A stretch of 34,405 nucleotides of DNA, from positions 1 to 34,405 of the forward strand of contig JAZKZE010000157.1 in the NCBI GenBank assembly GCA_045612485.1, given 5' to 3'. This DNA comes from RGIG5327 sp045612485. Lineage in GTDB: Bacteria; Verrucomicrobiota; Lentisphaeria; Victivallales; UBA1829. Under the pieces are notes generated by a model. That model made no database searches and had not been told where the DNA came from. It saw nothing but the letters and a program-made list of their open reading frames with translations. Every line of letters starts with the position of its first letter. Positions within the stretch are counted from its first letter, which is position 1. The translations under genes were made by a program, and so were the position numbers. Positions 23,976 to 33,014 of this stretch are shown here, in pieces.

Positions 23976-26393
23976 TTATTCTTCAACAAGTTCCATCTTT
24001 ATATCACTCAACCGGATCTTTGCTTTCGTTCCGGCATAGATATAAATATACCCTCTTTCCCGGGGTTTGAATTCAGCAACGAAACTGTATTCTTTCGCTT
24101 CTTTTGTCACCTGATAAGGGCCGTAAGTGGGGGGACGGCGTTTGTGGGGAGCCTTACCGGTAGTAGTGCTGAAATAAACCGTTACCGGCCCGGTACCGGA
24201 CATGGTAAGGGTGCATTTGATCTTTCCGCCGGCAGCGGGAAGCTGCAGGTACTGCCACAAAAGAGTGGTAAATTCAATGTGATTGCGGTGATCTTCCGTT
24301 GTGACGAGGGCGGCATTGCGTCCACCCCAGTCATTGGGGAAGAGTTCGGAAGTAATGATATAATCTCTTCTGGGCTTGCTTACAAGCCGGAAATCCCCGT
24401 TGCGGACGATGGGGCGTTTGGGAAGGATCTTATTGTAATTGTATTTACCTTCCTCCCCTTTATTCACCAGCAGATAAGCGGGATGAGTGGCAAACATCTG
24501 GGGAATGGGGGCACCCAGACGCAGGAAGAGTTTGGAGGCATTGAATTTTACGCCCCAGATCTCGAATTTATCCGGATTTTTCCGTTTGGCGATAAGAAGT
24601 TTGCTGTCCTGAAGGCGTTTTGCTTCTTTCACAACATTTCCTTCAGGATCGATGAGAGCAACATCCGATTCTTCTCTTCTCACGCCGCCGGCTTCCACCT
24701 GAACATCCTTCACCCCTTTGGGTACGGCAAAGTAGAGAGTACCGTTACAACCCAGTATATAGAACTTGTTGTCGCAGGAAAATGCCTGACCGGGAGTATT
24801 GGCAGTGGCAATAATGGTCTGATTTTTGGCATCGATGACAAAGCGGTGGATACCGGTTTCCTTTGCATCCAGCACATATTTCTTTGTTTCCTCATAGGGT
24901 ACTTCGATCACTTCCGTACGGGGAGGGATCCTGGGGGAATACATGGTGATCTTTACAGGCTTTTTATTGAATTTATGCACAGCCTTGTAAGTAAACTCAA
25001 TGGTGGTCTTTGTGCCTTTTTTCGCATAGACCAGATATTCTGTACTTTCACGGAAACGGACGGTATTGAGGCTCCTTGTTCCTTTTGCAAACGCAGGAAC
25101 AAGATTTTTGAGTACAGGAGATTTGACCTTGAAAGCCTTTGCCACGGGATCGGGCGCACTCTTTTTGATAAATTTTTCACAGTCAAATTTTGTTACTTTC
25201 CCTTTGGAATCTTTCACAACCACATTTTTTACAATGGGATTGATAAGAGCATTTCCATATTTGCTCAAAAAGATAATGGGATCAAGTTTTTTATCATCAA
25301 TGACTGTAAGATTGCTGATTTCGATACCATGGATATCTTTTTCAGAGTCACTGGCAAGTGTAACTGCATTATAACGGGCTGCCCGGTTGTCAATGATACA
25401 ATCTTTCAGAATGACTTTCACGTTTTTAAGAGTATGTTCGCCCATGGAAAAAGAGGTGATTTTATTTCCAATAAAGCGGCAGCCGACAATTTCGATCTTA
25501 CCGGGTTTTTCCGTATTGCCTTTTCCGGTATAGCCGATACTCAGACCGCCATTAAGGTTGTTGCTGATAAGGCAGTTGCGGAATGTGGCAGTAATGGGAA
25601 GATGGGAGTTGTTGGAAAAATAGACCCCGGTAAGTCTGTTATTGGAAAATTCGCAATCTTCAAACACCACATTCTGCAGACCCACGCCGTCGGTATAGTT
25701 GGGTTCAAGGTCAAGACCGCATTCTGGAGCGGTTCCTATGGTATCATTGAATTTACAGTTCTTCACATAAAGATTCTGTACGCCTGTGATACTGATGCCC
25801 TGACGGTGGTGGTTGATGCAGTTCAAATCTTTAAGAACGACATTTTTACAGCTTTTGCTGCCCACATAGACCCCGTCACCGCCGCTGTCCCGCATGGTGA
25901 TATTTTCCACGGTTACGCCGTCGCAGTTCCAGATATTGACAGTATGACGCCATTCGGCATGCTTATACTGTTTGGGATCCTGATAATCTTTTTTGTTCAT
26001 GATAAAAAGGACATTGCCTTTTCCGGTAAGACGCACATTTTTCTTTGTATCAATATCGAACAAAGCATCATATACACCTTTGAAGCCGCCTTTTTTCGCC
26101 CGGACGACCACACCGTCTTCAAAGATGATATGCACATTGGAAGGTACTTTGATACTGTCCACGATCCAGTCGCTTTTCATGTTTTCCACAATAACCGTCT
26201 TTGCGCCGGAATTGAGCGCACTTTGCAGTGCTTTTGTGGAATCTTTGGCATCAAATCCCCACCAGGAAGCCTTTGCTTCTGTGATTTTCCCTGCTTTCAC
26301 AAGGGCGATCTTCTTTGCATCCACAGCGGCAAATGCCGGGATGATACTTGCGGCAAAGAGCGTTACCGCAAGCAATGAAATACTTTTTTTCAT
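23976..26393 (-). CDS. Secreted right-handed parallel beta-helix protein (pectate-lyase-like fold)
   Basis: 805 residues. The signal peptide (1-22) ends in PAFA. Residues 45-75 (GFDAKDSTKALQSALNSGAK) are the entry motif of pectate-lyase-type beta-helix enzymes. Regular rungs run from about 125 to 400 (VNIWNCDGVTVENITMRDSG, YVGSKSCKNVVLKDLNC and so on). The C-terminal half (about 420-805) is beta-sandwich-like and may bind carbohydrate. Such proteins are usually polysaccharide lyases or glycoside hydrolases (GH28/PL families), but I see no motif that fixes the reaction. SD AAAGGAGA precedes the ATG. It is the last gene of the LacI-led cluster and lies 40 bp after a pseudopilin gene, so it probably acts on glycans outside the cytoplasm. 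Confidence 0.85.
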   Translation of the reverse strand: MKKSISLLAVTLFAASIIPAFAAVDAKKIALVKAGKITEAKASWWGFDAKDSTKALQSALNSGAKTVIVENMKSDWIVDSIKVPSNVHIIFEDGVVVRAKKGGFKGVYDALFDIDTKKNVRLTGKGNVLFIMNKKDYQDPKQYKHAEWRHTVNIWNCDGVTVENITMRDSGGDGVYVGSKSCKNVVLKDLNCINHHRQGISITGVQNLYVKNCKFNDTIGTAPECGLDLEPNYTDGVGLQNVVFEDCEFSNNRLTGVYFSNNSHLPITATFRNCLISNNLNGGLSIGYTGKGNTEKPGKIEIVGCRFIGNKITSFSMGEHTLKNVKVILKDCIIDNRAARYNAVTLASDSEKDIHGIEISNLTVIDDKKLDPIIFLSKYGNALINPIVKNVVVKDSKGKVTKFDCEKFIKKSAPDPVAKAFKVKSPVLKNLVPAFAKGTRSLNTVRFRESTEYLVYAKKGTKTTIEFTYKAVHKFNKKPVKITMYSPRIPPRTEVIEVPYEETKKYVLDAKETGIHRFVIDAKNQTIIATANTPGQAFSCDNKFYILGCNGTLYFAVPKGVKDVQVEAGGVRREESDVALIDPEGNVVKEAKRLQDSKLLIAKRKNPDKFEIWGVKFNASKLFLRLGAPIPQMFATHPAYLLVNKGEEGKYNYNKILPKRPIVRNGDFRLVSKPRRDYIITSELFPNDWGGRNAALVTTEDHRNHIEFTTLLWQYLQLPAAGGKIKCTLTMSGTGPVTVYFSTTTGKAPHKRRPPTYGPYQVTKEAKEYSFVAEFKPRERGYIYIYAGTKAKIRLSDIKMELVEE

Positions 26394-26433
26394 TGTTTTC
26401 TCCTTTGTTTATAATGATATATTTCTGTTACTT

Positions 26434-27210
26434 TTATTTCTGTTTGGGATCACCGCTGAAAGGCCACTGCTGCTTTGTCTTGGGATACTCGTACTTGAAA
26501 GCAAGGGCACTCCATCTCAAAGCCTTTTCGTTTGCCACATAGGACGCGTGATAAATCACATTGATATCCCTTCTCTGTACGAGAGCAGCATGACCATCGG
26601 CAAAAAGGTAATTAAGTGCCTTGTCTCTGGGATGCCGGGGGATGAAGTTACGGTTGTTGCCGTAATCCAGAGAGTCTCCGAACCAGGCAAGTTGTGAGGG
26701 GGTTCTGGGGGTTCCCAGACGGAAAAATCCGGAAGGACAGGCAACGATCCCCTTTACATAACTATTATTCTGTACCGGCATATAAGTAGCAGAAGCATTT
26801 TTAAAATCAGCATGAGTTGTATCAGGGGCAGAAGGACACCATGCGATCCCCTTTGCCCACATTTTTGTATCATGAGAGTAAGGAATGTATCCGAGATAAG
26901 CAGCTTTGCCTCCGCCTTTTGGTGCTTTTGAAAGAAAATAGGGCCAGATATTTGAATAAACTCTGGAATCCACACCCTGTCTGTCATAGCGGTGAGGTAC
27001 TTCATAGTTCACCGTCCAGTCCTTGAAGTCTGTTGCGTAAGAAACAAGACACAATCCCAGCTGCTTGCAGTTATTGGTACATTGTACTGCCTTTGCCGTT
27101 TCCCTTGCCCTCTGCAATGCGGGAAGGAGCATCCCGGCAAGAATGGCGATAATGGCGATAACGACCAGTAATTCGATAAGGGTGAAATTTTTACGTAGCA
27201 TAACACACAT
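26434..27210 (-). CDS. Prepilin-type N-terminal cleavage domain protein (pseudopilin)
   Basis: 258 residues. Leader MCVMLRKN, then the FTLIELLVVIAIIAILAG core; the residue before the cleavage site is Asn instead of Gly. Next comes the AKAVQCTNNCKQLG element, YATDFKDW, a WCPSA motif and RHPRDKALNYLFADGH, a variant of the H-X9-DG tail with a longer gap. The start ATG 27210 has a perfect AAGGAGG seven nucleotides upstream. It is the third of three adjacent pseudopilin-like genes in the LacI-led cluster, 80 bp after the previous one and 40 bp before the beta-helix gene. Its body differs from its neighbours, so these are diverged paralogues and not recent duplicates. Likely role: minor subunit of a type II secretion-like pseudopilus, or a membrane-anchored binding protein. 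Confidence 0.85.
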   Translation of the reverse strand: MCVMLRKNFTLIELLVVIAIIAILAGMLLPALQRARETAKAVQCTNNCKQLGLCLVSYATDFKDWTVNYEVPHRYDRQGVDSRVYSNIWPYFLSKAPKGGGKAAYLGYIPYSHDTKMWAKGIAWCPSAPDTTHADFKNASATYMPVQNNSYVKGIVACPSGFFRLGTPRTPSQLAWFGDSLDYGNNRNFIPRHPRDKALNYLFADGHAALVQRRDINVIYHASYVANEKALRWSALAFKYEYPKTKQQWPFSGDPKQK

Positions 27211-27290
27211 TACATACCTCCTTTTTTAAATCCTTCTGCTATGTTTTTTGTATTGAAAATTTTTTATATTTCTTTCTGTCAGGAAAAATG

Positions 27291-28058
27291 TCACCACTTC
27301 AGATAACGGAAGGGGTATCTGTCAAGATTAGCCCCTCCTATCGTACCTGTTACCCACATTCCGGGATTGGCAAGACCTGTTTTTTCCTGATTCTGCTGCG
27401 TGGAAAGAGTGAGAAAACTTCCCAAAACTTTTCCGGGTACAGCTTCCACATGCTGATCAACAAAGACCATTACAGAGGTCTTCCTGTGGGGAAAGGCTGG
27501 TCTGCTGGAATAAATTTCCGCATCAGAAGCCCAATAAAGCAATGTCTGACCCTTGATAATGGAAGAAGGACGGAAAAAGTTACAGGATCCGGAAGCAAGC
27601 GGGCCATTGGAATAAACATAGCGCTGCAATGCTATGTCTCTTTTATTATTACCATATAATCTGCCATCGCCCAGACTGTCATTGATCCCGGTGGAACACC
27701 AGTAATCCTGCCCGAAAACATTTCCTGTAAGGGGACATTTCAAAATACTGGATTCCACTTTATTGTTATTTTCCGGCTGTTTCACGTACCCCAGATCCCG
27801 GAGAAAACGCTGATAAAGATAATTATTTCCGTATGTTGCATGAGGAGTATAAGGACAATAAGCCCCGATACTCCACTCCTTGTAATCATCAGCATAAAGC
27901 ATAAGGATCATCCCAACCTGTTTCTTTTTACTTTTACAGGAGGTGGCAGTCGCCATATCCTTTGCCCGTTTCAATGCCGGAAGAAGCATCCCTGCAAGAA
28001 TGGCGATGATGGCAATAACAACGAGAAGTTCTATCAAAGTAAATCTTTTTTTCCGCAT
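27291..28058 (-). CDS. Prepilin-type N-terminal cleavage domain protein (pseudopilin)
   Basis: 255 residues from ATG 28058 (MRKKRFTLIELL), which has AAGGAA upstream and gives a short leader like its paralogues. An in-frame ATG at 28118 has an even stronger AGGAGG and would add a 20-residue charged leader; both starts are possible. The FTLIELLVVIAIIAILAG core is followed by ATATSCKSKKKQVG, YADDYKEWSIG, a LKCPLTG motif and HRKTSVMVFVDQHV, where the usual DG of the C-terminal motif is DQ. Arg precedes the cleavage site. It is part of the LacI-led cluster. The central region differs from the other pseudopilins here, which fits a specific binding role. Confidence 0.82.
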   Translation of the reverse strand: MRKKRFTLIELLVVIAIIAILAGMLLPALKRAKDMATATSCKSKKKQVGMILMLYADDYKEWSIGAYCPYTPHATYGNNYLYQRFLRDLGYVKQPENNNKVESSILKCPLTGNVFGQDYWCSTGINDSLGDGRLYGNNKRDIALQRYVYSNGPLASGSCNFFRPSSIIKGQTLLYWASDAEIYSSRPAFPHRKTSVMVFVDQHVEAVPGKVLGSFLTLSTQQNQEKTGLANPGMWVTGTIGGANLDRYPFRYLKW

Positions 28059-28204
28059 AATATTCCTTATATTTCCTGCTTTGATTTTATTATTGATATC
28101 TTTTTCTGTTTTTTTCATTTTATGCAGCCTCCTGTCCGGATTTCAGATCCATATTTCCCCGGCACCGTATGATATAAATCCCGGAGGGACGACAGGAACC
28201 CGGC

Positions 28205-28948
28205 CTATTTGCTCTTAGATTCATGCACACCGGCAAAGGGGAAAAGCTCATTCTGGTTTCCGGGAAATTCAATTCTGCCGTCAACAGCATTGGTTGCACT
28301 GAAACTCCATGATTTCCGGCACCGGCGGATATCGATAAATTCCGCATGGCCATCTACAAAACCGGAATTGAAACCGATAGTACCATTCATGTGAACACGG
28401 TTGTAACCGCTGTACTGGAAGGAATCATAGAAAGAGGCAAGCCAGGAAGGGGACATTTTCAGACTGGATACTTTATAAAATCCGTTATCTGTGTCGGCAT
28501 GTCCCCTTTTGTAACTGTTGAACACCATGGGACCGCCGTTTATGCTGTAATCGGAGGGAAGAATACTTTTATGTTTCCTTGTGGCGGAAGGACAATGCAC
28601 CAGTCCTTTGGCTAATTTCCCGTCAGGTCCGCCATTGCCCGCCTTGGCCTTGATATAACCCAGTCCATAGGTATAAACATCCGGCTCCATCAGAAGAGCC
28701 ATGGCAAATCTTCCCGCAGAAGTACTCTTCCAGCTGGAAGGATTGACAATATAACAGCATATCCACCAATCCTTGAAATCATCGGAATAGGCAAAAGTGG
28801 CAAAATTCAGCTGTTTGATATTGGATGCACAGGATGCCCGTTTTGCGATCTCTCTCGCCCTTCCCAATGCCGGAAGAAGCATCCCGGCAAGAATGGCGAT
28901 GATCGCAATAACAACGAGAAGCTCTATAAGTGTAAATCTTTTTTTCAT
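28205..28948 (-). CDS. Prepilin-type N-terminal cleavage domain protein (pseudopilin)
   Basis: 247 residues from ATG 28948 (MKKRFTLIELL), chosen because AAGGGAT precedes it and the leader length matches its paralogues; an upstream in-frame ATG at 29014 lacks a ribosome site and lies in the end of the previous gene. Features: FTLIELLVVIAIIAILAG core, AKRASCASNIKQLN, YSDDFKDWWICC, VHCPSAT, and HMNGTIGFNSGFVDGHAEF as a stretched H-Xn-DG motif. Arg is at the residue before cleavage. It follows the metallophosphoesterase gene by 59 bp. First of three consecutive pseudopilin-like genes in the cluster. Confidence 0.84.
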   Translation of the reverse strand: MKKRFTLIELLVVIAIIAILAGMLLPALGRAREIAKRASCASNIKQLNFATFAYSDDFKDWWICCYIVNPSSWKSTSAGRFAMALLMEPDVYTYGLGYIKAKAGNGGPDGKLAKGLVHCPSATRKHKSILPSDYSINGGPMVFNSYKRGHADTDNGFYKVSSLKMSPSWLASFYDSFQYSGYNRVHMNGTIGFNSGFVDGHAEFIDIRRCRKSWSFSATNAVDGRIEFPGNQNELFPFAGVHESKSK

Positions 28949-29007
28949 TTCCGATCCCTTTTTATGGTATTTTCCATCCGTTGTCTCCGGGTAATATAAT
29001 ACCATTT

Positions 29008-29967
29008 TCAGCAATTTTCCACAATAATACCTTTTTTCTGCAATCTTTTTGCCTCTTTTTCCGGTAATTTCTTGTTTGCACGGAAATAATCCGGGGTGAG
29101 CCAGGTGATTTTTTCCGTTGTGACAACATCTTCATCATAAAGACCGTCCAACGCAATATTCACAAAAGAAGGTTTCCCGTTACGCATGGAGACCCAGGTG
29201 ATATGGTCAAATTCACCGAAATGCACGCCCCGCAGATCCTTCCCCGGAACAGCACCGCCTCCGGTCAGTCCCAGCATGAAATATTTTCTGCCGTTACGCA
29301 CATATTTGGTATATTGGTGCAAATCTCCGGAAATGACCGTATAATTTCTTTCGTACAATACTTCTTCCAGTTTGGCAAATTGGGGGGAAAGCCACTTGGC
29401 AGGGCTGTGCTGGAAAACAAATGTCCAGCAGACATCCTTATTTTCTTCCAATATTTTCAATGCCCACTGCAACTGTTCCTCATCCATCCCGCCGCCTTCA
29501 ACAGCATTGGTATTCAGGCAGAGAAAGAGAGTATTTTTGTAGATGAAATGATAATACGCCACCCCGAAATGGGATAAATAAAGTTTTTCCATTCTTTCAT
29601 GCACACCGGGGAATCTGCTCCAGGGGGGAATACAATCGTGGTTCCCCATAAGGAAAAAGAAGGGGGGAATACATTTCTTCACCATGGGGAGAAAAGTTTT
29701 CCACTGTTTTTCCAGAAAGGATACAGACTGATCCTCCACGCAGATCCCGTCGATATAATCCCCCACACTCATCACAAAATCCGGCATCATTTTGTTGATT
29801 TTGTCAATGGCATTTTCAAAGACCCCTGCCCTGGGTCTTCCGGCACGGTCGGAAACAATGGCAAAATGGTAATCCATTCCCGTATTTTCCGGAAAATCCA
29901 GATGCGTCCAGGGTTTCAGAAGGGTTTTGACACCATGTGTGATGGTATTTATGACTTTACCGGACAT
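29008..29967 (-). CDS. Calcineurin-like metallophosphoesterase
   Basis: 319 residues, no signal peptide, so probably cytoplasmic. Metal-site motifs in order: SDRAG (about 39-43; the usual D-x-H has lost its His), GDYIDG (69-74), GNHD (108-111), QHSP (about 191-194) and SGDLHQ (usually GHxH). The two-metal site is therefore only partly canonical, but GD/GNHD are intact and the fold is secure. Target may be a phosphomonoester or diester from the glycan handled by this cluster; not determinable. ATG 29967 is preferred because AAAGGATG precedes it; ATG 29985 overlaps the DUF4838 stop (ATGA) but lacks a ribosome site. It is very likely co-transcribed with that gene. Confidence 0.85.
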   Translation of the reverse strand: MSGKVINTITHGVKTLLKPWTHLDFPENTGMDYHFAIVSDRAGRPRAGVFENAIDKINKMMPDFVMSVGDYIDGICVEDQSVSFLEKQWKTFLPMVKKCIPPFFFLMGNHDCIPPWSRFPGVHERMEKLYLSHFGVAYYHFIYKNTLFLCLNTNAVEGGGMDEEQLQWALKILEENKDVCWTFVFQHSPAKWLSPQFAKLEEVLYERNYTVISGDLHQYTKYVRNGRKYFMLGLTGGGAVPGKDLRGVHFGEFDHITWVSMRNGKPSFVNIALDGLYDEDVVTTEKITWLTPDYFRANKKLPEKEAKRLQKKGIIVENC

Positions 29968-29981
29968 TTTTTCATCCTTTC

Positions 29982-32900
29982 TCATTCGGGAATGGGGGTG
30001 ATATATACATCATCCAGATCCAGGGTACTGTTTTTGTTTACGGTAAAACGGATCGCCACCCGTTCCGTGGGAACACCGGTCTTGACAGTTTCAAAAGAGT
30101 AATTCTGCCACTGGGGAGTAAGTTTCCAGTTCTGTATTTTCTCTGTCTTTTTCAGGATATCATACCCTTTGGCATTGCGTTCCTGCTTGTTTTTATAACT
30201 GCAGGTCCAGATGTGGAAAGAACCATTGCCTCTTGCCCGGAAAGAGATTTTCAGCTTCCCTTTGTCTTTGGAGACAAAATACTGGGTGACATAGCCTTTT
30301 TTCAGCTGAATGAAGTAGTTGTTTGCATTTTCTGCTTTGTAAGTGCCTTCCACATTGCCGGAGACGCTCCAGAAAGCTGGGACAAGCTCTTTCTCATCTG
30401 CAAAAGTCCAGCCCTTTTTTGTTCCGAAACGGTCATAACGGTTTCTTTTCTTATCGGCAATGGCGTTATTGAAGTCGGCATTTTTCCAGGAGGAAACATC
30501 TGCCCCCTGTCTGAACCCTGTTACTCTTGCCGGAGTAAATTTCACATTCACAAAGTTGGCGGAACCGTGGAAGAAACCATTGGAGCAGGAACTTGCTTCG
30601 GAATAATTCTTGCCGCCGGGAAGAAGGGTGGAAAGTTTCCGCTGTCTTGCCACATTGAGTTTCCAGGTACTTCCGTCATAGCATTTCATTCCGATCTCAC
30701 TTGCCGGAACAGCCACTTCCGCGATCCAGCGGTCTTTCAGGATCTTTGTGGCGATTTTTGCCTTTGTACGGAAAGCGGCATCCCTGTAACCGGGGCCGTG
30801 TTTTGCATCCAGTACCCCGCCATTGGAGTTGATCACGATATGGTAATATTTTTCCCCCATATCCGGATAACTGTAAAAGAGTTCCACACTGTTGCCCACA
30901 TCAGCCCAACCGGTATCATCATGGGCTACTTTTTTCCCTGCGACCATTTTTTCCGGTGTGGGTTCCATACATTCCACAGCAATATAGAGTGTATCGTTGT
31001 CATATACGACTCTCACAGAAGTCGGCTCGATCTTTGTACCTTTTTTCGTCATGCCGCCGGGAGTGAATTTGGAAAGGGCGTCTGCGTTTTTCCAGTCTTT
31101 TTCATCAAGAACACCGTCAATTTTGATGGGGGTGGTTCTCTTGTAAGCGGAAAGTTCTTTGAAACTTGCAAGATAATCTTTTCTTGCCTTAACCCATGTG
31201 GCAAGGAAGATCTCCTTATCCCGCAGGACATTTTTCAATACTCTCTTATCCGGATCGTTTTTGGCAGCGGCAATGGCTTTTTCCAGCAGAGCAAGCAGCT
31301 TTGCTTCGCTTCCCGCCTGATCCAGACATCTGCCCAGAGGAGCCCCAAGTCCCCAGCCCATACAGCCGGGGGTTTCAATAAAGCATTTGGTAAGAAGAGT
31401 ACGGAACTCTTTCATGCCGCCCTGCCATGCTTTTCCATAGTAGAGGCAGTTGATGATCTCATACTCTTTTTCAAAGTCAAAATCTTTCTGCCACATGGAG
31501 ATGGAGGAAAGATAATTGATCTGCCACATGGCATACCAGAAATAGTTTTTCCCGTAGAAGGGAGCCGTCTTTTTCATAAAATTCAAGAAGGCGGGGAAGG
31601 GGGAATTGACGCAGAAACTGCTGCCGGCAAAACCCAGGGCGGGATATTGTTTGAAGTTGTTGAAAAGCACTTTTTCAGAGGGCAGATAGGAGAATCCGGG
31701 ACTTCCGCCGCCGTCATAAGCCCCGATCTCATCCCGGTTGATGATGAAGGGGTGTCCGGTTTTCTTCCAGGAAGCCATGATTTTACGCAGTTCCGCATTT
31801 ACAGAACAGTTTTTATCCATGATGCTGTGCCGCCAGCACTGATTGTTATAGGAGATCATTACCATGATCCGGGGATCCACCTTTACTTTGGTGGGAGGAT
31901 ACCAGAAATCCTGATATGCCCAGCCGGCAATACGGATGGAGGGATCTTTTTTCCATACTCTTTTTGCCACTTCATTGACCATAAACCAGTAACGGTCGGC
32001 TCTTGCACCCTTTGTCCCCGCTTTTGCCGGATCATCCAGAACGGTACAATTTTTACATTCGCACCAGATCATGGTATCATCATTTCCCACAATGATGGGA
32101 TGCTGTGATCCGTACTGACCGCCTGCGTGTTTATAAAGATTTTCTGCAAGAAGATCCAGCAGAGCGGGATTGGATACACAGGGATTGGGGCTGAATCCGC
32201 CACGGACAGCCTTCACTCTTTTACCGTCGATCAGGGCAAAATATTCCGGGTGTTTGTCATAAAGAGCGGCAAGTTTCTGTGCTGACCAGGAACACTCCGC
32301 CATAAGGTAGGACATGATGTGTCCGCCGTAAGCCGCCCCGGTGACAGCGAGGGAATCAAGAAGATCCGCTTCTTTTGTGCGTTTACCGGTTTTGGAGCTG
32401 ATGAATTTACTGGTATTGGTCTGGGCAAGCATATTGTTGCGGAGAAGCCACTTGAAAGCGGTCACTTCGTTTGCCACAGTCTTTCTCATCCGCAGGAAGG
32501 GTTCCTGTACGGTTCTCTGGGCGGGGACAGAGATCGTTTTCTTTACTGTGTAATATTCCCCCTCTTCCCCGGGAACAAGGAAACGGATACCGCCATACTT
32601 TTTCAGAATATGGTATGCTCCATACAATGCTCCTCTGGCATTGCTGCCAATAATGTAGATTTCTTTTGCATTTACCATAACAGCAAAGCCGTCTTCTTTT
32701 ATTTTTGTATTGGCAAGACTTGCTTTTTTCACAAGATCTTTATCTGCAAAAGTTCCGATATAAATATTGTTCAATTCTTTTGAAGGAACTGCGGATATTT
32801 TCAGATCTGCCCCTGTGATCTTTTTGAGATAGAAAGCAAGTTCACTTCCCGCATACTTTACAGGCGGCAAAGCGTCGGCAGCAACAACGATATTGCCCGC

Positions 32901-32993
32901 TGCCTTTCCGTTTTTCACAAGATCCAAAGCGTGAAGAGAATAACTGCATACAGCTAAAAGAGCAGCAGCACCGTAAAGAAACATTTTTTTCAT
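29982..32993 (-). CDS. Secreted DUF4838/GH67N-like protein with CBM9-like domain
   Basis: 1003 residues. The signal peptide (1-22) ends in SLHA. Residues 25-150 look like the N-terminal domain of alpha-glucuronidase-type (GH67) enzymes: VKYAGSELAFYLKKITGADL, NIYIGTFADK, and GALYGAYHILKKYGGIRFL. The middle (about 190-600) matches the DUF4838 pattern, probably a TIM-barrel (CVSNPALLDLLAENLYKHAG, VGNDDTMIWCECKNC). A CBM9-like carbohydrate-binding module follows (about 615-790, IDGVLDEKDWKNADA to SVELFYSYPD), then a C-terminal beta-sandwich ending LDLDDVYITPIPE. Likely a glycoside hydrolase outside the cytoplasm; substrate not fixed. SD AAGGAG precedes the ATG, and it begins 21 bp after the LacI gene stop. 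Confidence 0.88.
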   Translation of the reverse strand: MKKMFLYGAAALLAVCSYSLHALDLVKNGKAAGNIVVAADALPPVKYAGSELAFYLKKITGADLKISAVPSKELNNIYIGTFADKDLVKKASLANTKIKEDGFAVMVNAKEIYIIGSNARGALYGAYHILKKYGGIRFLVPGEEGEYYTVKKTISVPAQRTVQEPFLRMRKTVANEVTAFKWLLRNNMLAQTNTSKFISSKTGKRTKEADLLDSLAVTGAAYGGHIMSYLMAECSWSAQKLAALYDKHPEYFALIDGKRVKAVRGGFSPNPCVSNPALLDLLAENLYKHAGGQYGSQHPIIVGNDDTMIWCECKNCTVLDDPAKAGTKGARADRYWFMVNEVAKRVWKKDPSIRIAGWAYQDFWYPPTKVKVDPRIMVMISYNNQCWRHSIMDKNCSVNAELRKIMASWKKTGHPFIINRDEIGAYDGGGSPGFSYLPSEKVLFNNFKQYPALGFAGSSFCVNSPFPAFLNFMKKTAPFYGKNYFWYAMWQINYLSSISMWQKDFDFEKEYEIINCLYYGKAWQGGMKEFRTLLTKCFIETPGCMGWGLGAPLGRCLDQAGSEAKLLALLEKAIAAAKNDPDKRVLKNVLRDKEIFLATWVKARKDYLASFKELSAYKRTTPIKIDGVLDEKDWKNADALSKFTPGGMTKKGTKIEPTSVRVVYDNDTLYIAVECMEPTPEKMVAGKKVAHDDTGWADVGNSVELFYSYPDMGEKYYHIVINSNGGVLDAKHGPGYRDAAFRTKAKIATKILKDRWIAEVAVPASEIGMKCYDGSTWKLNVARQRKLSTLLPGGKNYSEASSCSNGFFHGSANFVNVKFTPARVTGFRQGADVSSWKNADFNNAIADKKRNRYDRFGTKKGWTFADEKELVPAFWSVSGNVEGTYKAENANNYFIQLKKGYVTQYFVSKDKGKLKISFRARGNGSFHIWTCSYKNKQERNAKGYDILKKTEKIQNWKLTPQWQNYSFETVKTGVPTERVAIRFTVNKNSTLDLDDVYITPIPE

Positions 32994-33014
32994 TCTTTTC
33001 TCCTTTTTTATTAT

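Noticed and set aside
23967..26378. Long plus-strand open frame of about 800 codons opposite the beta-helix gene
   Set aside because: It mirrors the minus-strand gene, has no ribosome site, no domain pattern and a low-complexity His/Phe-rich composition. The minus strand has a signal peptide, SD and regular beta-helix rungs.
30213..32108. Plus-strand open frame of about 630 codons opposite the DUF4838 gene
   Set aside because: Antisense shadow without ribosome site or recognisable domain.
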